64,000 nt of DNA, from the NCBI GenBank assembly GCA_022822725.1, contig JAJEAN010000002.1, positions 212,127 through 276,126 of the forward strand, read 5' to 3'. The notes beneath the pieces are model-generated. The model did no database searches, was not told the DNA's origin, and saw nothing but the letters and a program-made list of their open reading frames with translations. Made by a program: the position numbers and the translations under genes. The stretch is from Candidatus Latescibacterota bacterium (lineage in GTDB: Bacteria > JAAXHH01). Every line of letters starts with the position of its first letter. Position 1 is the stretch's first letter. This document shows, piece after piece, positions 8,813 through 17,821 of the stretch.

Positions 8813-10297
8813 ATGGATGAAACACGCAAGACCCTGGCCTTCGTCGCCGCGGCGGCCGTGGTGACCGCCGCCGCCTTCCTGGCTGCTCCGGCCGACCCGA
8901 CGCCGGAAGCGTTCTCGGACCGCGGCGAGGCTTTCTTTCCAGATTTCGTCGATCCGAACGAGGCGGTCTCCCTCGAGGTAATCGACTTCGACGAAACGAC
9001 CGGTCGCATCAACGCCTTCAGCGTGGTGTTCAAAGGCACGCGCTGGCGCATCCCCTCCCATCACAACTATCCCGCCGACGACAAGGACCGCCTGGCCCGA
9101 ACGGCCGCAGGGCTCATCGAGGTCCGCAAGGACGACGTGGTCGCCGAGATCGCCGCGGACCACGAAGCGCTGGGCGTGGTGGACCCGCTGGACGAGTCGG
9201 TCGCCTCCCTGTCCGGACGCGGCAAGCGCGTAACGATCAAGGACGGGAACGACAACCTGCTCGCCGATCTCATCGTCGGCAGGAACGTACCGGGGCGTGA
9301 AGGCCAATACCGCTACCTCCGGGTGCCCGGACAGAAGCGGACCTACGCGGCACGGTTCGACGTGGACGTCTCTTCCCGGTTCGGCGACTGGATCGAAAAA
9401 GACCTGCTGGAAGTGGACCAGGCGCGTATCGACCAGGTGATTCTGAAAGACTACTCCATAGACGAAGGCACCCGCCTGCTGGACCAGCGCGACACGATCG
9501 TGCTGTCGCGAGGGGACCCCGACTGGACGGCCAACCGCTTGCGGACCGGGCAGAAGGTGGACGGGGTGAAGATGGAAGACCTGCTCAAGGCCCTGGACGA
9601 GCTGACCATCGTGGGCGTCCGGCCCAAGCCCGCCGGCCTTTCCAGGAGCCTGGAAGACAACGACGAAGGCATCAGCATCACCCGCGGCGATATGGCCTCG
9701 CTGCAGCAGAAGGGCTACTACTTCACGGGGGACGGCCAGCTGGTCTCCAACGAAGGCGAGACCGAGGTCCGCACGGAGGACGGGGTCATCTACACGCTGC
9801 GTTTCGGGGAGATCGTGTACGGTGCCGGAGACGAGGTCACGGCCGGCATGACCAACTCGGACGGGACTGGTTCGGGAGCGGCCGGTTCGGGTGCTGCCGG
9901 ATTGGGCGGGAACGCCGGCTCGGGCGCTGCCGGCTCGGGCGCGACCGGCGGTTTCGGCAGTTTCGGTGCCGGCGGCTTCGATGCCGGAGGCCCCGCGGGA
10001 CCGGGCGAGAACAGGTATCTGTTCATCACGACCGGGTTCGACGCCAGCCTCTTGCCGGAACCGGCCCGGCCCGCCGACCTGGGGTTCCAGGCCCGGGCGG
10101 ACTCCCTCTGGACCGATGCCGACCGGACCAATGCCGATCTCCACGAAAAACACGAGACCTGGCGGCAGCGCGTCGATACGGGACGCCGGATTTCCGCCGA
10201 CCTGAACACCCGTTTCGCCCAGTGGTACTACGTGATATCCGCGGAGAGCTTCGACCGGATACGCCTGAGGCGCGCAGACCTGGTAACCTCCGAGTAG
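8813..10297 (+). CDS. DUF4340 domain protein of the Gld-like exporter
   Basis: 494 residues. GAGGAG lies 6 nt before the ATG, and the gap to the preceding stop is 2 nt, so it is the third gene of the operon. One N-terminal membrane segment (about 7-25) anchors an extracytoplasmic DUF4340 region (FKGTRWRIPSHHNYPAD, GRNVPGREGQYRYLRVPGQ, YAARFDVDVSSRFGDWIEKDLLEVD). Residues about 350-400 are a Gly/Ala/Ser-rich repeat (GSGAAGSGAAG style) inserted between two conserved parts. DUF4340 proteins commonly follow Gldg-type permeases and are thought to be accessory subunits. The inserted linker is the oddity. Confidence 0.85.
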   Translation: MDETRKTLAFVAAAAVVTAAAFLAAPADPTPEAFSDRGEAFFPDFVDPNEAVSLEVIDFDETTGRINAFSVVFKGTRWRIPSHHNYPADDKDRLARTAAGLIEVRKDDVVAEIAADHEALGVVDPLDESVASLSGRGKRVTIKDGNDNLLADLIVGRNVPGREGQYRYLRVPGQKRTYAARFDVDVSSRFGDWIEKDLLEVDQARIDQVILKDYSIDEGTRLLDQRDTIVLSRGDPDWTANRLRTGQKVDGVKMEDLLKALDELTIVGVRPKPAGLSRSLEDNDEGISITRGDMASLQQKGYYFTGDGQLVSNEGETEVRTEDGVIYTLRFGEIVYGAGDEVTAGMTNSDGTGSGAAGSGAAGLGGNAGSGAAGSGATGGFGSFGAGGFDAGGPAGPGENRYLFITTGFDASLLPEPARPADLGFQARADSLWTDADRTNADLHEKHETWRQRVDTGRRISADLNTRFAQWYYVISAESFDRIRLRRADLVTSE

Positions 10298-10300
10298 AAG

Positions 10301-11965
10301 GTGGCCGGTTTGACCCGAAATGACACCTGCGCGGAGGTCATCGCGCGGACCCTTCACAAAGCCGGCGTCCGTTTCGCTTTCGGGCATCCCGGCGGTGAAG
10401 TGCTCGAGCTCATCGACGCACTGGAACGGACGGGGATCCGGTTCGTCCTGACCGGGCACGAGTCCACGGCGGCCTTCATGGCGGCGGCCGTGGGACGTCT
10501 GACCGGTATCCCGGGGGTCTGCGTAGCGACCCTGGGACCCGGCGCGTGCAACCTGGTGCTCGGTGTGGGAACCGCCTGCCTGGACCGCGACCCCGTCGTG
10601 GCCATCACCGCGCGGACGTCGACGGAACGGCACCACCGGAGCAACAAGCAGAACCTGCCCCTGATCGACCTGTTCACCCCCATCACCCGGTGGTCCGTCG
10701 ACCTCGAAGGTGCGGACGTCGAAGACACCGTGAAAACCGCGCTCTCCGTCGCGGCGGGGCCGCCGCGGGGCCCGGTATATCTCGCCCTGCCGTCGGACGT
10801 GGCGGGAAAGCCGGCCGCCGGCCACGGAACCGCGGATGGTACGGCCAGCCCGGACAGCGATGTCGGCCATCGAACCGCGCATGCTCCGCCTCCAGTCCCC
10901 GCGGACGAAGCGGATCTTCCCCGCATCCTGTCCACGTTGAACGGCGCCGAAAGCCCCGTCGCCGTCGTCGGCATCGCAATGGACGCGGACAGGGACGCGC
11001 CGGCTGTGCGGCGTTTCCTGCGCGATACCGGCCTGCCCTATGCAACGACCGTGCAGGCGAAGGGGATCGCCGATGAGCTCGGAGACCGATTCCTGGGCAC
11101 GATCGCGCCGGCCGCCGGTGAAGACCGGATCATCGAATGGCTGCAGCAAAGCGACTGCGTCCTGGGCATCGGGTTCGATCCGGTGGAGGTCTCCCGGCTC
11201 TGGCATTTCGACGCGCCGCTGCAGATCGTCGCCAACGCCCCCGTGGGTTTCGGCACCTTTACGCCGCCGGCGGCCTGCATAGGCGACGTGTCCGCACTCC
11301 TGGGCCGCATCGCGGAAGGATACCACGGGCGATGCCTGTGGACGACCGACGATATCGGTTACCTGAAGGCGCGGGTCGACGCCGTCTACCACCCGCCGTC
11401 CGCGGAGGGACCGGCCGGCATGTCGCCCTACCACCTGGTGGGCGCGCTTCGGGAAGCGCTCCCGGAAGACGCCGTCGTCTCCTCGGACGTGGGCGCGCAC
11501 AAGAATGTAATGGGTCAGCGATGGCGGGCGCCGGAACCGGGCACCTTCCTCATGTCCAACGGCCTTTCATCCATGGGTTACGGGGTAGGCGCGGCCATGG
11601 GCGCGGCCATGATTCTGCCCGATCGTCCGGTGGCGGCGATTACGGGAGACGGCGCCTTCGCCATGATGGTCCAGGAACTCGAGACGATCCGGCGTACCGG
11701 CATCGCGCCGTTGATCGTCGTCCTGTACGACGCTTCGCTGGCGGTCATCAAGATCGCCCAGCAGGCCAGGAACCTCCCCGTGACCGGGGTCGACTTCGCG
11801 CCGGTGGACTGGGTGAAAGTCGCCGAGGGATTCGGCATCGCCGCGGAGAACGTAAGCACCCCGGACGAAACCCGCGACGCCGTTTCGCGGTGGATGCGCC
11901 GACGGGAGGCGCGGGTCCTGGTCGCCCGCGTGGACGAGCGGCTCTACACCGGGTTGAAGTACTGA
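10301..11965 (+). CDS. acetolactate-synthase-like TPP-dependent enzyme
   Basis: 554 residues from a GTG start 3 nt after the DUF4340 stop. The three domains of the family are visible: N-terminal PYR domain with the catalytic Glu (FVLTGHESTAAFMAAA), a central domain (about 200-340), and a C-terminal TPP-binding domain (GDGAFAMMVQELETIRRTG). The usual Asn-Asn that closes the TPP/Mg motif (GDG-X25-NN) reads Tyr-Asp here (VVLYDASLAVIK), so Asp would have to coordinate Mg. The substrate is therefore not safely acetolactate formation; sulfopyruvate or other 2-oxoacid chemistry is possible. A polar insertion at residues about 180-205 (HGTADGTASPDSD) looks like linker expansion. Its placement behind the exporter genes does not reveal its job. 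Confidence 0.82.
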   Translation: MAGLTRNDTCAEVIARTLHKAGVRFAFGHPGGEVLELIDALERTGIRFVLTGHESTAAFMAAAVGRLTGIPGVCVATLGPGACNLVLGVGTACLDRDPVVAITARTSTERHHRSNKQNLPLIDLFTPITRWSVDLEGADVEDTVKTALSVAAGPPRGPVYLALPSDVAGKPAAGHGTADGTASPDSDVGHRTAHAPPPVPADEADLPRILSTLNGAESPVAVVGIAMDADRDAPAVRRFLRDTGLPYATTVQAKGIADELGDRFLGTIAPAAGEDRIIEWLQQSDCVLGIGFDPVEVSRLWHFDAPLQIVANAPVGFGTFTPPAACIGDVSALLGRIAEGYHGRCLWTTDDIGYLKARVDAVYHPPSAEGPAGMSPYHLVGALREALPEDAVVSSDVGAHKNVMGQRWRAPEPGTFLMSNGLSSMGYGVGAAMGAAMILPDRPVAAITGDGAFAMMVQELETIRRTGIAPLIVVLYDASLAVIKIAQQARNLPVTGVDFAPVDWVKVAEGFGIAAENVSTPDETRDAVSRWMRRREARVLVARVDERLYTGLKY

Positions 11966-12091
11966 TTACCCCCGGAATTCTAGACGTTCCGTTTTAAGGT
12001 GCTGCGGTACGGGAAACTATCCGCGGTACAGCAAAAAATCGGTGGCGGTGAAGCGCCCTGTCGGTATATTGAACCCACCATTATCAGATCC

Positions 12092-12134
12092 GGTGAGACG
12101 GCGGTCCGACACCGGTCCGGACCGCCGTCTCACC
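12092..12134 (+). promoter_or_regulatory. perfect 16-bp hairpin in the leader of the phosphate permease gene
   Basis: Bases 12092-12107 (GGTGAGACGGCGGTCC) pair exactly with 12119-12134, leaving an 11-nt loop. The hairpin ends 32 nt before the ATG of the PiT gene. No T-run follows (acccatttgac), so it is not a standard terminator on the plus strand. It could be a leader control element or a protein-binding palindrome. Confidence 0.75.
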
Positions 12135-12166
12135 ACCCATTTGACACCGGGAGAGTAACTGGATCC

Positions 12167-13429
12167 ATGGGGAGCGACTTTACCCTGTATCTGGCCGTGG
12201 CGCTCGGGCTGTACATGGCCTTCTCCATCGGCGCGAACGACGTGGCCAACGCCATGGGAACCTCGGTGGGTTCCAAAGCGCTGACGATCAAACAGGCCAT
12301 CCTGATCGCCGGTGTGCTCGAGTTCCTCGGGGCCTACCTGGTGGGAGGGCAGGTCACCAAAACCGTTCGGGGCGGCATACTGGATCCGGAGATTTCGGCG
12401 ACCGCGCCGGAACTCATCGTGTACGGCATGCTCGCGGCGCTCATGGCCGCGGGTACCTGGCTCGTGGTCGCTTCCCGGCTGGGCTGGCCCGTGTCGACCA
12501 CCCATTCGATCGTGGGCGCCATCGCGGGATTCGGCATCGTCGCCTTCGGTTTCAACGTCGTACAGTGGGAACAGCTGACCCAGATCGTCGCATCCTGGGT
12601 CGTCTCGCCCCTGCTGTGCGGCATCCTCGCCTACCTGATCTTCAGCGCGATCAAATGGACGATCCTCCGCTACCCGGACCCCGTGCGCCGGACCCGGAAA
12701 TGGGCGCCGCTCTATATCTTCAGCGTCGTCGTCGTGATTTCGCTGGTCACCCTGTTCAAGGGATTGCAGAACGTCGACCTGGATCTCACGCTCGCCGAAT
12801 CGCTCCTCTGGTCCGGCATCCTGGGCATCTTCGCGGTGATCGCCGGCCACTTCCTGCTCGGGATGATCGGTAACCGGTCGAACGCCGAGTCCGCGGAGGC
12901 ATCGTCCGGCGACGGCCAGATGGCCATCGTCGAGAAGATGTTCGGCGTGCTCCAGATCATGAGCGCCTGCGCCGTGGCCTTCGCCCACGGGTCCAATGAC
13001 GTGGCGAACGCCATCGGACCGCTGGCGGCGGTGGTGAATATCAGCCAGTCCGGCATGGTCAACCCCGAGTCTCCGGTGCCCGGCTGGCTACTCCTGGTCG
13101 GCGGCATCGGCATCGTCATCGGCCTTGCGACCATGGGATACCGCGTCATGGCGACCATCGGCACCAAAATCACGGAACTGACGCCCACCCGGGGGTACTC
13201 AGCCGAATTCGCCGCGGCCATTACCATCGTCCTGGCCAGCCGCCTCGGACTGCCCATCTCGACGACCCAGACCCTGGTCGGCGGAGTCATGGGCGTGGGT
13301 CTCGCCCAGGGTGTCAAGGCGCTGGACCTGGGCATCCTTGGCCGGATCGCCGCGTCCTGGATCGTCACCGTACCCATCGGCGCCCTGCTGGCGATTTTCT
13401 TCTTCTACGTTTTCCGGGCCATACTTTAA
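12167..13429 (+). CDS. PiT-family inorganic phosphate transporter
   Basis: 420 residues from ATG 12167 (GGGAG about 13 nt upstream); the open frame before it covers the hairpin and is not coding. Both PiT signature copies are present: GANDVANAMGTSVGS near the N-terminus and GSNDVANAIGPLAAV in the C-terminal half, along with PVSTTHSIVGAI and PISTTQTLVGGVMGVG. About ten membrane segments flank a short charged cytoplasmic loop (GNRSNAESAEASSGDG). It imports metal-phosphate with protons or sodium. The window also encodes the high-affinity Pst system at 54.5-58.8 kb, so this is the low-affinity partner. Confidence 0.93.
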   Translation: MGSDFTLYLAVALGLYMAFSIGANDVANAMGTSVGSKALTIKQAILIAGVLEFLGAYLVGGQVTKTVRGGILDPEISATAPELIVYGMLAALMAAGTWLVVASRLGWPVSTTHSIVGAIAGFGIVAFGFNVVQWEQLTQIVASWVVSPLLCGILAYLIFSAIKWTILRYPDPVRRTRKWAPLYIFSVVVVISLVTLFKGLQNVDLDLTLAESLLWSGILGIFAVIAGHFLLGMIGNRSNAESAEASSGDGQMAIVEKMFGVLQIMSACAVAFAHGSNDVANAIGPLAAVVNISQSGMVNPESPVPGWLLLVGGIGIVIGLATMGYRVMATIGTKITELTPTRGYSAEFAAAITIVLASRLGLPISTTQTLVGGVMGVGLAQGVKALDLGILGRIAASWIVTVPIGALLAIFFFYVFRAIL

Positions 13430-13549
13430 ACCTGCGGACGGCCCGTCGACCTGGACCGGACCGGGTTCGCCAGGTCGGACCGAACTGATTCCTCCTGGGC
13501 GGCCGGCACGTTGGACCCTTCCAGGCCCTCGAATCGCCAGGAATCCCGC

Positions 13550-14311
13550 ATGACCGAACCCCTTCCGGACGCCGTCGAGCCCGAAGAGGTCCAACCGCCG
13601 CCGCGAATCGGGTTCACGGTCGTTTCCACCGCGCTGGTGCTGGGTGCTTACCTGGTGTTGCAGGTCACCGCGACGGTCGTCCTGGTGGCCGTGCTGGACC
13701 TGGATCCAACCGAACGCATGGGCGACCTGATCGCCCTGGGCGTTCTCCTCTCCGCCATACCCTGTACGTTCCTTCTGCTGCTCATCCTGGACCGTGGCGG
13801 CCGCGCACGGGGCATGGACCCGCGAACCTGGCTTGCGCTCCTGCCGGTCCGGAGCTCGACCGTGCTCGGCTGGGCGATATTCGCCTTCGTGCTGCTTCAG
13901 CTGGCCGACCTGGTCACCGTGGAGCTCGGACGGTCGCCGATACCGCCGGTCATGGAGACGATCATCGAAACGACCCGGTACACGACGCTGCTCTGGTTCG
14001 CGCTCGTGATCGCCGCGCCGGTCTTCGAAGAAGCGCTGTTCAGGGGATTTCTCTACGAGGGGCTGCGGCGGACGAAGCTGGGCGCCGGGGGAACGATCGT
14101 CGTCACCACGATGCTCTGGACGCTGCTGCACGCCGCCCAGTACGAACCGTTCTTCCTGGCGCTGATCGCCCTTATCGGCCTCCTGCTGGGGATCGCGCGC
14201 GAACGTACCGGTTCGCTCTATGTCCCCCTCGCCATCCACGGGCTGAACAATCTCCTCAGCACGCTTCAGATAATGGAAGAAAGGGACGCGCTCGTCAACG
14301 CGTTGTTTTAG
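13550..14311 (+). CDS. CPBP-family intramembrane metalloprotease
   Basis: 253 residues from ATG 13550 (AGGAA 7-8 nt upstream). The family motifs appear in order: EEALFRGF (Glu-Glu and Arg), LLHAAQY (His) and IHGLNN (His, Asn). Six to seven hydrophobic segments are visible after a charged N-terminus rich in Pro and Glu. CPBP proteins (Rce1/Abi-like) cleave substrates in the membrane; the target here is unknown. The gene ends 15 bp from the convergent small gene at 14327. Confidence 0.9.
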   Translation: MTEPLPDAVEPEEVQPPPRIGFTVVSTALVLGAYLVLQVTATVVLVAVLDLDPTERMGDLIALGVLLSAIPCTFLLLLILDRGGRARGMDPRTWLALLPVRSSTVLGWAIFAFVLLQLADLVTVELGRSPIPPVMETIIETTRYTTLLWFALVIAAPVFEEALFRGFLYEGLRRTKLGAGGTIVVTTMLWTLLHAAQYEPFFLALIALIGLLLGIARERTGSLYVPLAIHGLNNLLSTLQIMEERDALVNALF

Positions 14312-14326
14312 CGGAATGGTCCTGCT

Positions 14327-14503
14327 TCAGACGCCGAGGGCTTTCTTGTTCTCGGGGGTCAGCCTGGTCAGCGTGCGCTTGAACTTGTAGTGACCCTCTT
14401 CGGACTTGACAGGTTTGACCAGCAATACGGTCTGAACCTCGTCCTCCTGATTCTTATCGCTTCCCTTGGCCATCTTGGCTGCAAAACTTCGGTCCTTAGC
14501 CAT
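14327..14503 (-). CDS. 58-residue basic protein, unknown family
   Basis: Reads MAKDRSFAAKMAKGSDKNQE, then a segment ending in ENKKALGV, with a strong ribosome site (GGGAGGAAACGGAAATG). The protein is Lys-rich and polar with no signal or membrane segment. A central run (VQTVLLVKPVKSEEGHYKFK) alternates hydrophobic and charged residues like beta-strands. The start is well defined and the frame is free of stops for 58 codons. I do not recognise the family. It is transcribed toward the CPBP gene. Confidence 0.65.
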   Translation of the reverse strand: MAKDRSFAAKMAKGSDKNQEDEVQTVLLVKPVKSEEGHYKFKRTLTRLTPENKKALGV

Positions 14504-14873
14504 TTCCGTTTCCTCCCAAACCTGGCATTTCAGCCTTATCGCATTTCAGCTTTATCGCATTTCAGCCCTATCGTCCCTGTTACCTTAAGGTTTGTTCAAC
14601 GTCCAGCAACGTCCAATTTAACGACTCTGTCCTTCAAAAGCAACTTGAACCGGTTCATCCCTGCCCGATGCTGGCGAATTAATAAATGCAATACTCATAG
14701 ATTTCTCACAGAAACATCATGCATTTAGTATATTTAATGGTTATATTTAAATAACACTTGTCGATTTTACATCAACCTCAGGTTCCGAATCCGTCCTTCG
14801 CCGGCAAAGGTGCACGCATACTTCAAGCATCACAGGCATGCAACCGGCAACTTCAACCAAAGGGAGAAAACAG
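14504..14873. other. 370-bp divergent intergenic region
   Basis: Separates the small minus-strand gene from the TonB receptor gene. It contains a 16-bp triple repeat (14525-14572) and an AT-rich tract at about 14695-14770 (catttagtatatttaatgg), which contrasts with the GC-rich genes and probably holds both promoters. No single pair of -35/-10 boxes stands out. No RNA gene was seen. Confidence 0.6.
14525..14572. repeat. 16-bp tandem repeat, 3 copies
   Basis: Units at 14525, 14541 and 14557 (gcatttcagccttatc with single-base changes), directly upstream of the 58-residue gene on its 5' side. Confidence 0.9.
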
Positions 14874-17522
14874 ATGCAGTGTATTTTCGGCAACAAAACA
14901 GCGACGCGCGTGCTACGCTTTGTCGCGGTGTTCTGCTTCATGGCGGTATTCCTTGCGGCTACCGCTCAGCGGGCACTGGCGCAAGAGGGCTCCGAAGAAA
15001 CGGCAGCCAGTGAAGACCAGTCGGCTTCGGCCGATCAGCAGTTACCCGAACTGCCCATCGTGCTGGACGAGGAACTGGAAAGCATTACGGTGGTCGGAGC
15101 GCGGACGCAGCCCCGGACCATCACTCAGTCCACCGTACCCATCGACGTGATCCAGGTGGAGGAATTCATCCAGCAGGGCGGTTCGGACCTGGCCGACCTG
15201 ATGCGGAACGTCGTTCCTTCCTACAACGTCAATACCCAGCCGATCAGCGACGCGGGCACGATCATCCGGCCCGCCAATCTGCGCAACCTGGCGCCCGACC
15301 AGGTGCTGGTCCTCGTCAACGGCAAGCGCCGGCACCGCGGCGCCGTGATCAACTGGTATGCAAACGCCGTGGCTGAAGGCGCGCAGGGTCCCGACCTGGC
15401 GGCGATTCCTTCCATTGCGCTCGAAAGAGTGGAAGTCCTGCGCGACGGCGCATCGGCGCAGTACGGTTCCGATGCCATCGCGGGCGTACTGAACTTCCAG
15501 CTCAAAGACAACTACGACGGATTCAACCTGGAGACCAAGGCAGGCAGCTTCCAGGACGGTTCAGGCAGGTTTCTCGGCGACGGGGAACTTTTCATGATTG
15601 CGGGTAATGTCGGCGTGGGCCACGAAGACGCATGGCTCAGTCTCAGCGTGGAATACGGCAATTCCAGCGAAACGGTCCGTGCGGTGCAGACCGCTTCCGG
15701 CAGGGCCCTGATCGCGGCCGGTAATCTCGACATCGCCAATCCCGAGACGTTCTGGGGCCAGCCCTTTGTACGGGACGACCTGAAGATCTTCGCCAACTAC
15801 GGCGCGGCAATCGCCGATAACCTCGAGTTCTTCGGCCACGCCAACTATGCCAGCAAGGAAGTCGACGGCGGGTTCTACTTCCGCAATCCGCACACCCGCG
15901 GCGGCGTGTACGAGGGTCCCACGGTGGAAATAGACGGCGTGATGCGGCCCACGCTGCTGGTCGGCGACCTGGACGGCATTGGCCAGGGTGGCGAATGCGC
16001 ACCGGTGCCCATCATCAACGACCGCCCGGACCAGGAAGCCTGGCTTCGTGTTCGCGACGATCCCAACTGCTTCTCGTTCCTGAAGATGTTTCCCGGAGGG
16101 TTCACGCCCCGGTTCGGCGCCTTCGCGTCGGACGAGTCCGTGATTCTTGGCATCAGAGGACGGGCGGCGAACTTGATGCGCTGGGAACTGAGCGCGGCGT
16201 ACGGACGCAACGAGGCCGACTTCTTCATCTATAATACGGTCAACGCCTCCATGGGTCCCGACACCCCGACCTATTTCGACCCGGGCTCCTATGTCCAGTC
16301 CGAAGTCAACCTGAACTTCGACGTGACCTATCCAGTCGGTAACAACCTGGTCCTGGCTGCCGGCCTCGAACGGCGGACCGAGACCTTCGAGCTCGTCGAA
16401 GGCCAGGTCGAGTCCTACCTGATCGGCCAGCCCCTCGCCAGCCAGGGATTCGCGCCGGCTACCAATGGTTTCGCGGGATTCAGCAAGGTCGCCGCTGGAG
16501 AGTGGAGCCGTTCCAACAATGCGATCTACCTGGAAGGCGGACTCACGCCCACGGACCGATGGCTGCTCGACCTGGCCGTGCGTGCTGAAGATTTCGAAGA
16601 TTTCGGTACGACCACCAACTACAAGGTGGCCACGAACTTCAGCTTGTCCGACGAAGTGAAACTGCGCGGCAGCGCCAGCACGGGTTTCAGGGCGCCGACC
16701 CCCGGCCAGCAGAACGCGTTCAACATCACGACGGAGTTCGACTCGGATTTGAACGACCTGGTGAACAACGGGACGGTGCCCTCCAACAGCCGTGCGGCCG
16801 AGTTGAAGGGCGGCAAGCCGCTCGACGCGGAGAAATCTGTGAATATCTCCGCGGGCCTCGTTTTTGATCTGGGCGCCGTGAGCGCCACGATCGATTACTT
16901 CGATATCCGGGTGCGCGACCGGCTGACGGTCTCCCAGAATTTCGAGCTCAGCGACGCGGAGAGAGCCCAGTTGATCGTCGAAGGCATCACCAGCGCGGCG
17001 GGGCTGCAGGGATTTCAGTTCTTCACCAACGACTTCGACTCCGCCAACCGTGGGATCGATGTCGTGATTTCGGCGCCGGTAGGGACGGGCACGATGAGCC
17101 TGGCCTACAATTACACGAGCGCCGAAGTCACCGACCACAATCCGGAGATCCTGGACGCCACGCAGATCAAGGCGCTGGAGGAGGGACTGCCCAGGCAACG
17201 CGGCAATCTGACCCTGACCCAGTCCCTGGCCGATAATCTGAACGCCCTGGGACGGGCCAGCTACTACGGTTCCTTTTTCGATTTTCGCGATGGCGAGACC
17301 TATGGCAGCAAGGTCCTGCTGGATCTCGAGAGTACCATCACCTTCAACGACGACCGGTCAAGGATAACCATCGGCGCGCAGAACATCCTGAACACCTATC
17401 CGGACGAGAATCCGCATGCCGCCGGAGGCCCCTTGGGAGGACCCGGCAACAAGTACAGCCAGTACAGTCCGTTCGGCTTCAGCGGCGCATTCTGGTACGT
17501 CAAGTATGGCTTCTCGCTCTAG
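14874..17522 (+). CDS. TonB-dependent receptor, large barrel
   Basis: 882 residues from ATG 14874 (AGGGAG 8 nt upstream). The signal peptide ends near residue 37 (RALA-QEG). A polar Glu/Ser/Gln linker is followed by the TonB-box-like EELESITVVGAR, a plug domain (about 75-200: DVIQVEEFIQQGG, NLRNLAPDQVLVLVNGKRRH, ERVEVLRDGASAQYGSDAIAGV), then a barrel ending FWYVKYGFSL with a terminal aromatic/hydrophobic residue pair. Unlike the receptor at 1281 it lacks the carboxypeptidase-like N-domain. The plug wording (PNLRNL...KRRHRGA) resembles receptors of proteobacterial type. The substrate is unknown. It is transcribed alone and ends at a strong terminator. Confidence 0.93.
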   Translation: MQCIFGNKTATRVLRFVAVFCFMAVFLAATAQRALAQEGSEETAASEDQSASADQQLPELPIVLDEELESITVVGARTQPRTITQSTVPIDVIQVEEFIQQGGSDLADLMRNVVPSYNVNTQPISDAGTIIRPANLRNLAPDQVLVLVNGKRRHRGAVINWYANAVAEGAQGPDLAAIPSIALERVEVLRDGASAQYGSDAIAGVLNFQLKDNYDGFNLETKAGSFQDGSGRFLGDGELFMIAGNVGVGHEDAWLSLSVEYGNSSETVRAVQTASGRALIAAGNLDIANPETFWGQPFVRDDLKIFANYGAAIADNLEFFGHANYASKEVDGGFYFRNPHTRGGVYEGPTVEIDGVMRPTLLVGDLDGIGQGGECAPVPIINDRPDQEAWLRVRDDPNCFSFLKMFPGGFTPRFGAFASDESVILGIRGRAANLMRWELSAAYGRNEADFFIYNTVNASMGPDTPTYFDPGSYVQSEVNLNFDVTYPVGNNLVLAAGLERRTETFELVEGQVESYLIGQPLASQGFAPATNGFAGFSKVAAGEWSRSNNAIYLEGGLTPTDRWLLDLAVRAEDFEDFGTTTNYKVATNFSLSDEVKLRGSASTGFRAPTPGQQNAFNITTEFDSDLNDLVNNGTVPSNSRAAELKGGKPLDAEKSVNISAGLVFDLGAVSATIDYFDIRVRDRLTVSQNFELSDAERAQLIVEGITSAAGLQGFQFFTNDFDSANRGIDVVISAPVGTGTMSLAYNYTSAEVTDHNPEILDATQIKALEEGLPRQRGNLTLTQSLADNLNALGRASYYGSFFDFRDGETYGSKVLLDLESTITFNDDRSRITIGAQNILNTYPDENPHAAGGPLGGPGNKYSQYSPFGFSGAFWYVKYGFSL

Positions 17523-17594
17523 GTTCGGTTTGTCGCGCTGAATTCCGCAACCGATGCGGCCGCTTTACCAGACTGAATGCAGGCACAGTCGACT

Positions 17595-17632
17595 ACGCCC
17601 CGGAACGCTTGAAGTTCCGGGGCGTTACGTTT
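17595..17632 (+). terminator. rho-independent terminator after the TonB receptor gene
   Basis: A perfect 12-bp stem (17595-17606 with 17614-17625, ACGCCCCGGAAC) with a 7-nt loop, then tacgtttta. It starts 73 nt after the stop. Confidence 0.85.
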
Positions 17633-17647
17633 TATACCGGGCGGCCA

Positions 17648-17743
17648 GGGATTCGGGCGGCCCGGGATGCGGGCGGCCAGGGATTCGGGTGGCCAGGGAT
17701 GCGGGCGGCCAGGGATGCGGGTAGACCGGGATTCGCGCGACCC
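17648..17743. repeat. 16-bp tandem array, 6 copies
   Basis: Units start every 16 bp from 17648 (gggattcgggcggccc and close variants), with partial copies at both ends. It fills the gap between the terminator and the rlmN promoter region. Confidence 0.92.
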
Positions 17744-17821
17744 GGGATTACTATTCAATAGACATCGCGCTCCTCCCGCCGTATCTTGGTCCGGCTTACA
17801 CGTATTAACCGGAGCGGCCGC

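Noticed and set aside
8411..11500. A 1029-codon open frame on the minus strand
   Set aside because: It is the antisense shadow of the GldF-GldG, DUF4340 and TPP-enzyme genes in GC-rich DNA; its translation has no domain and the sense proteins are well conserved.
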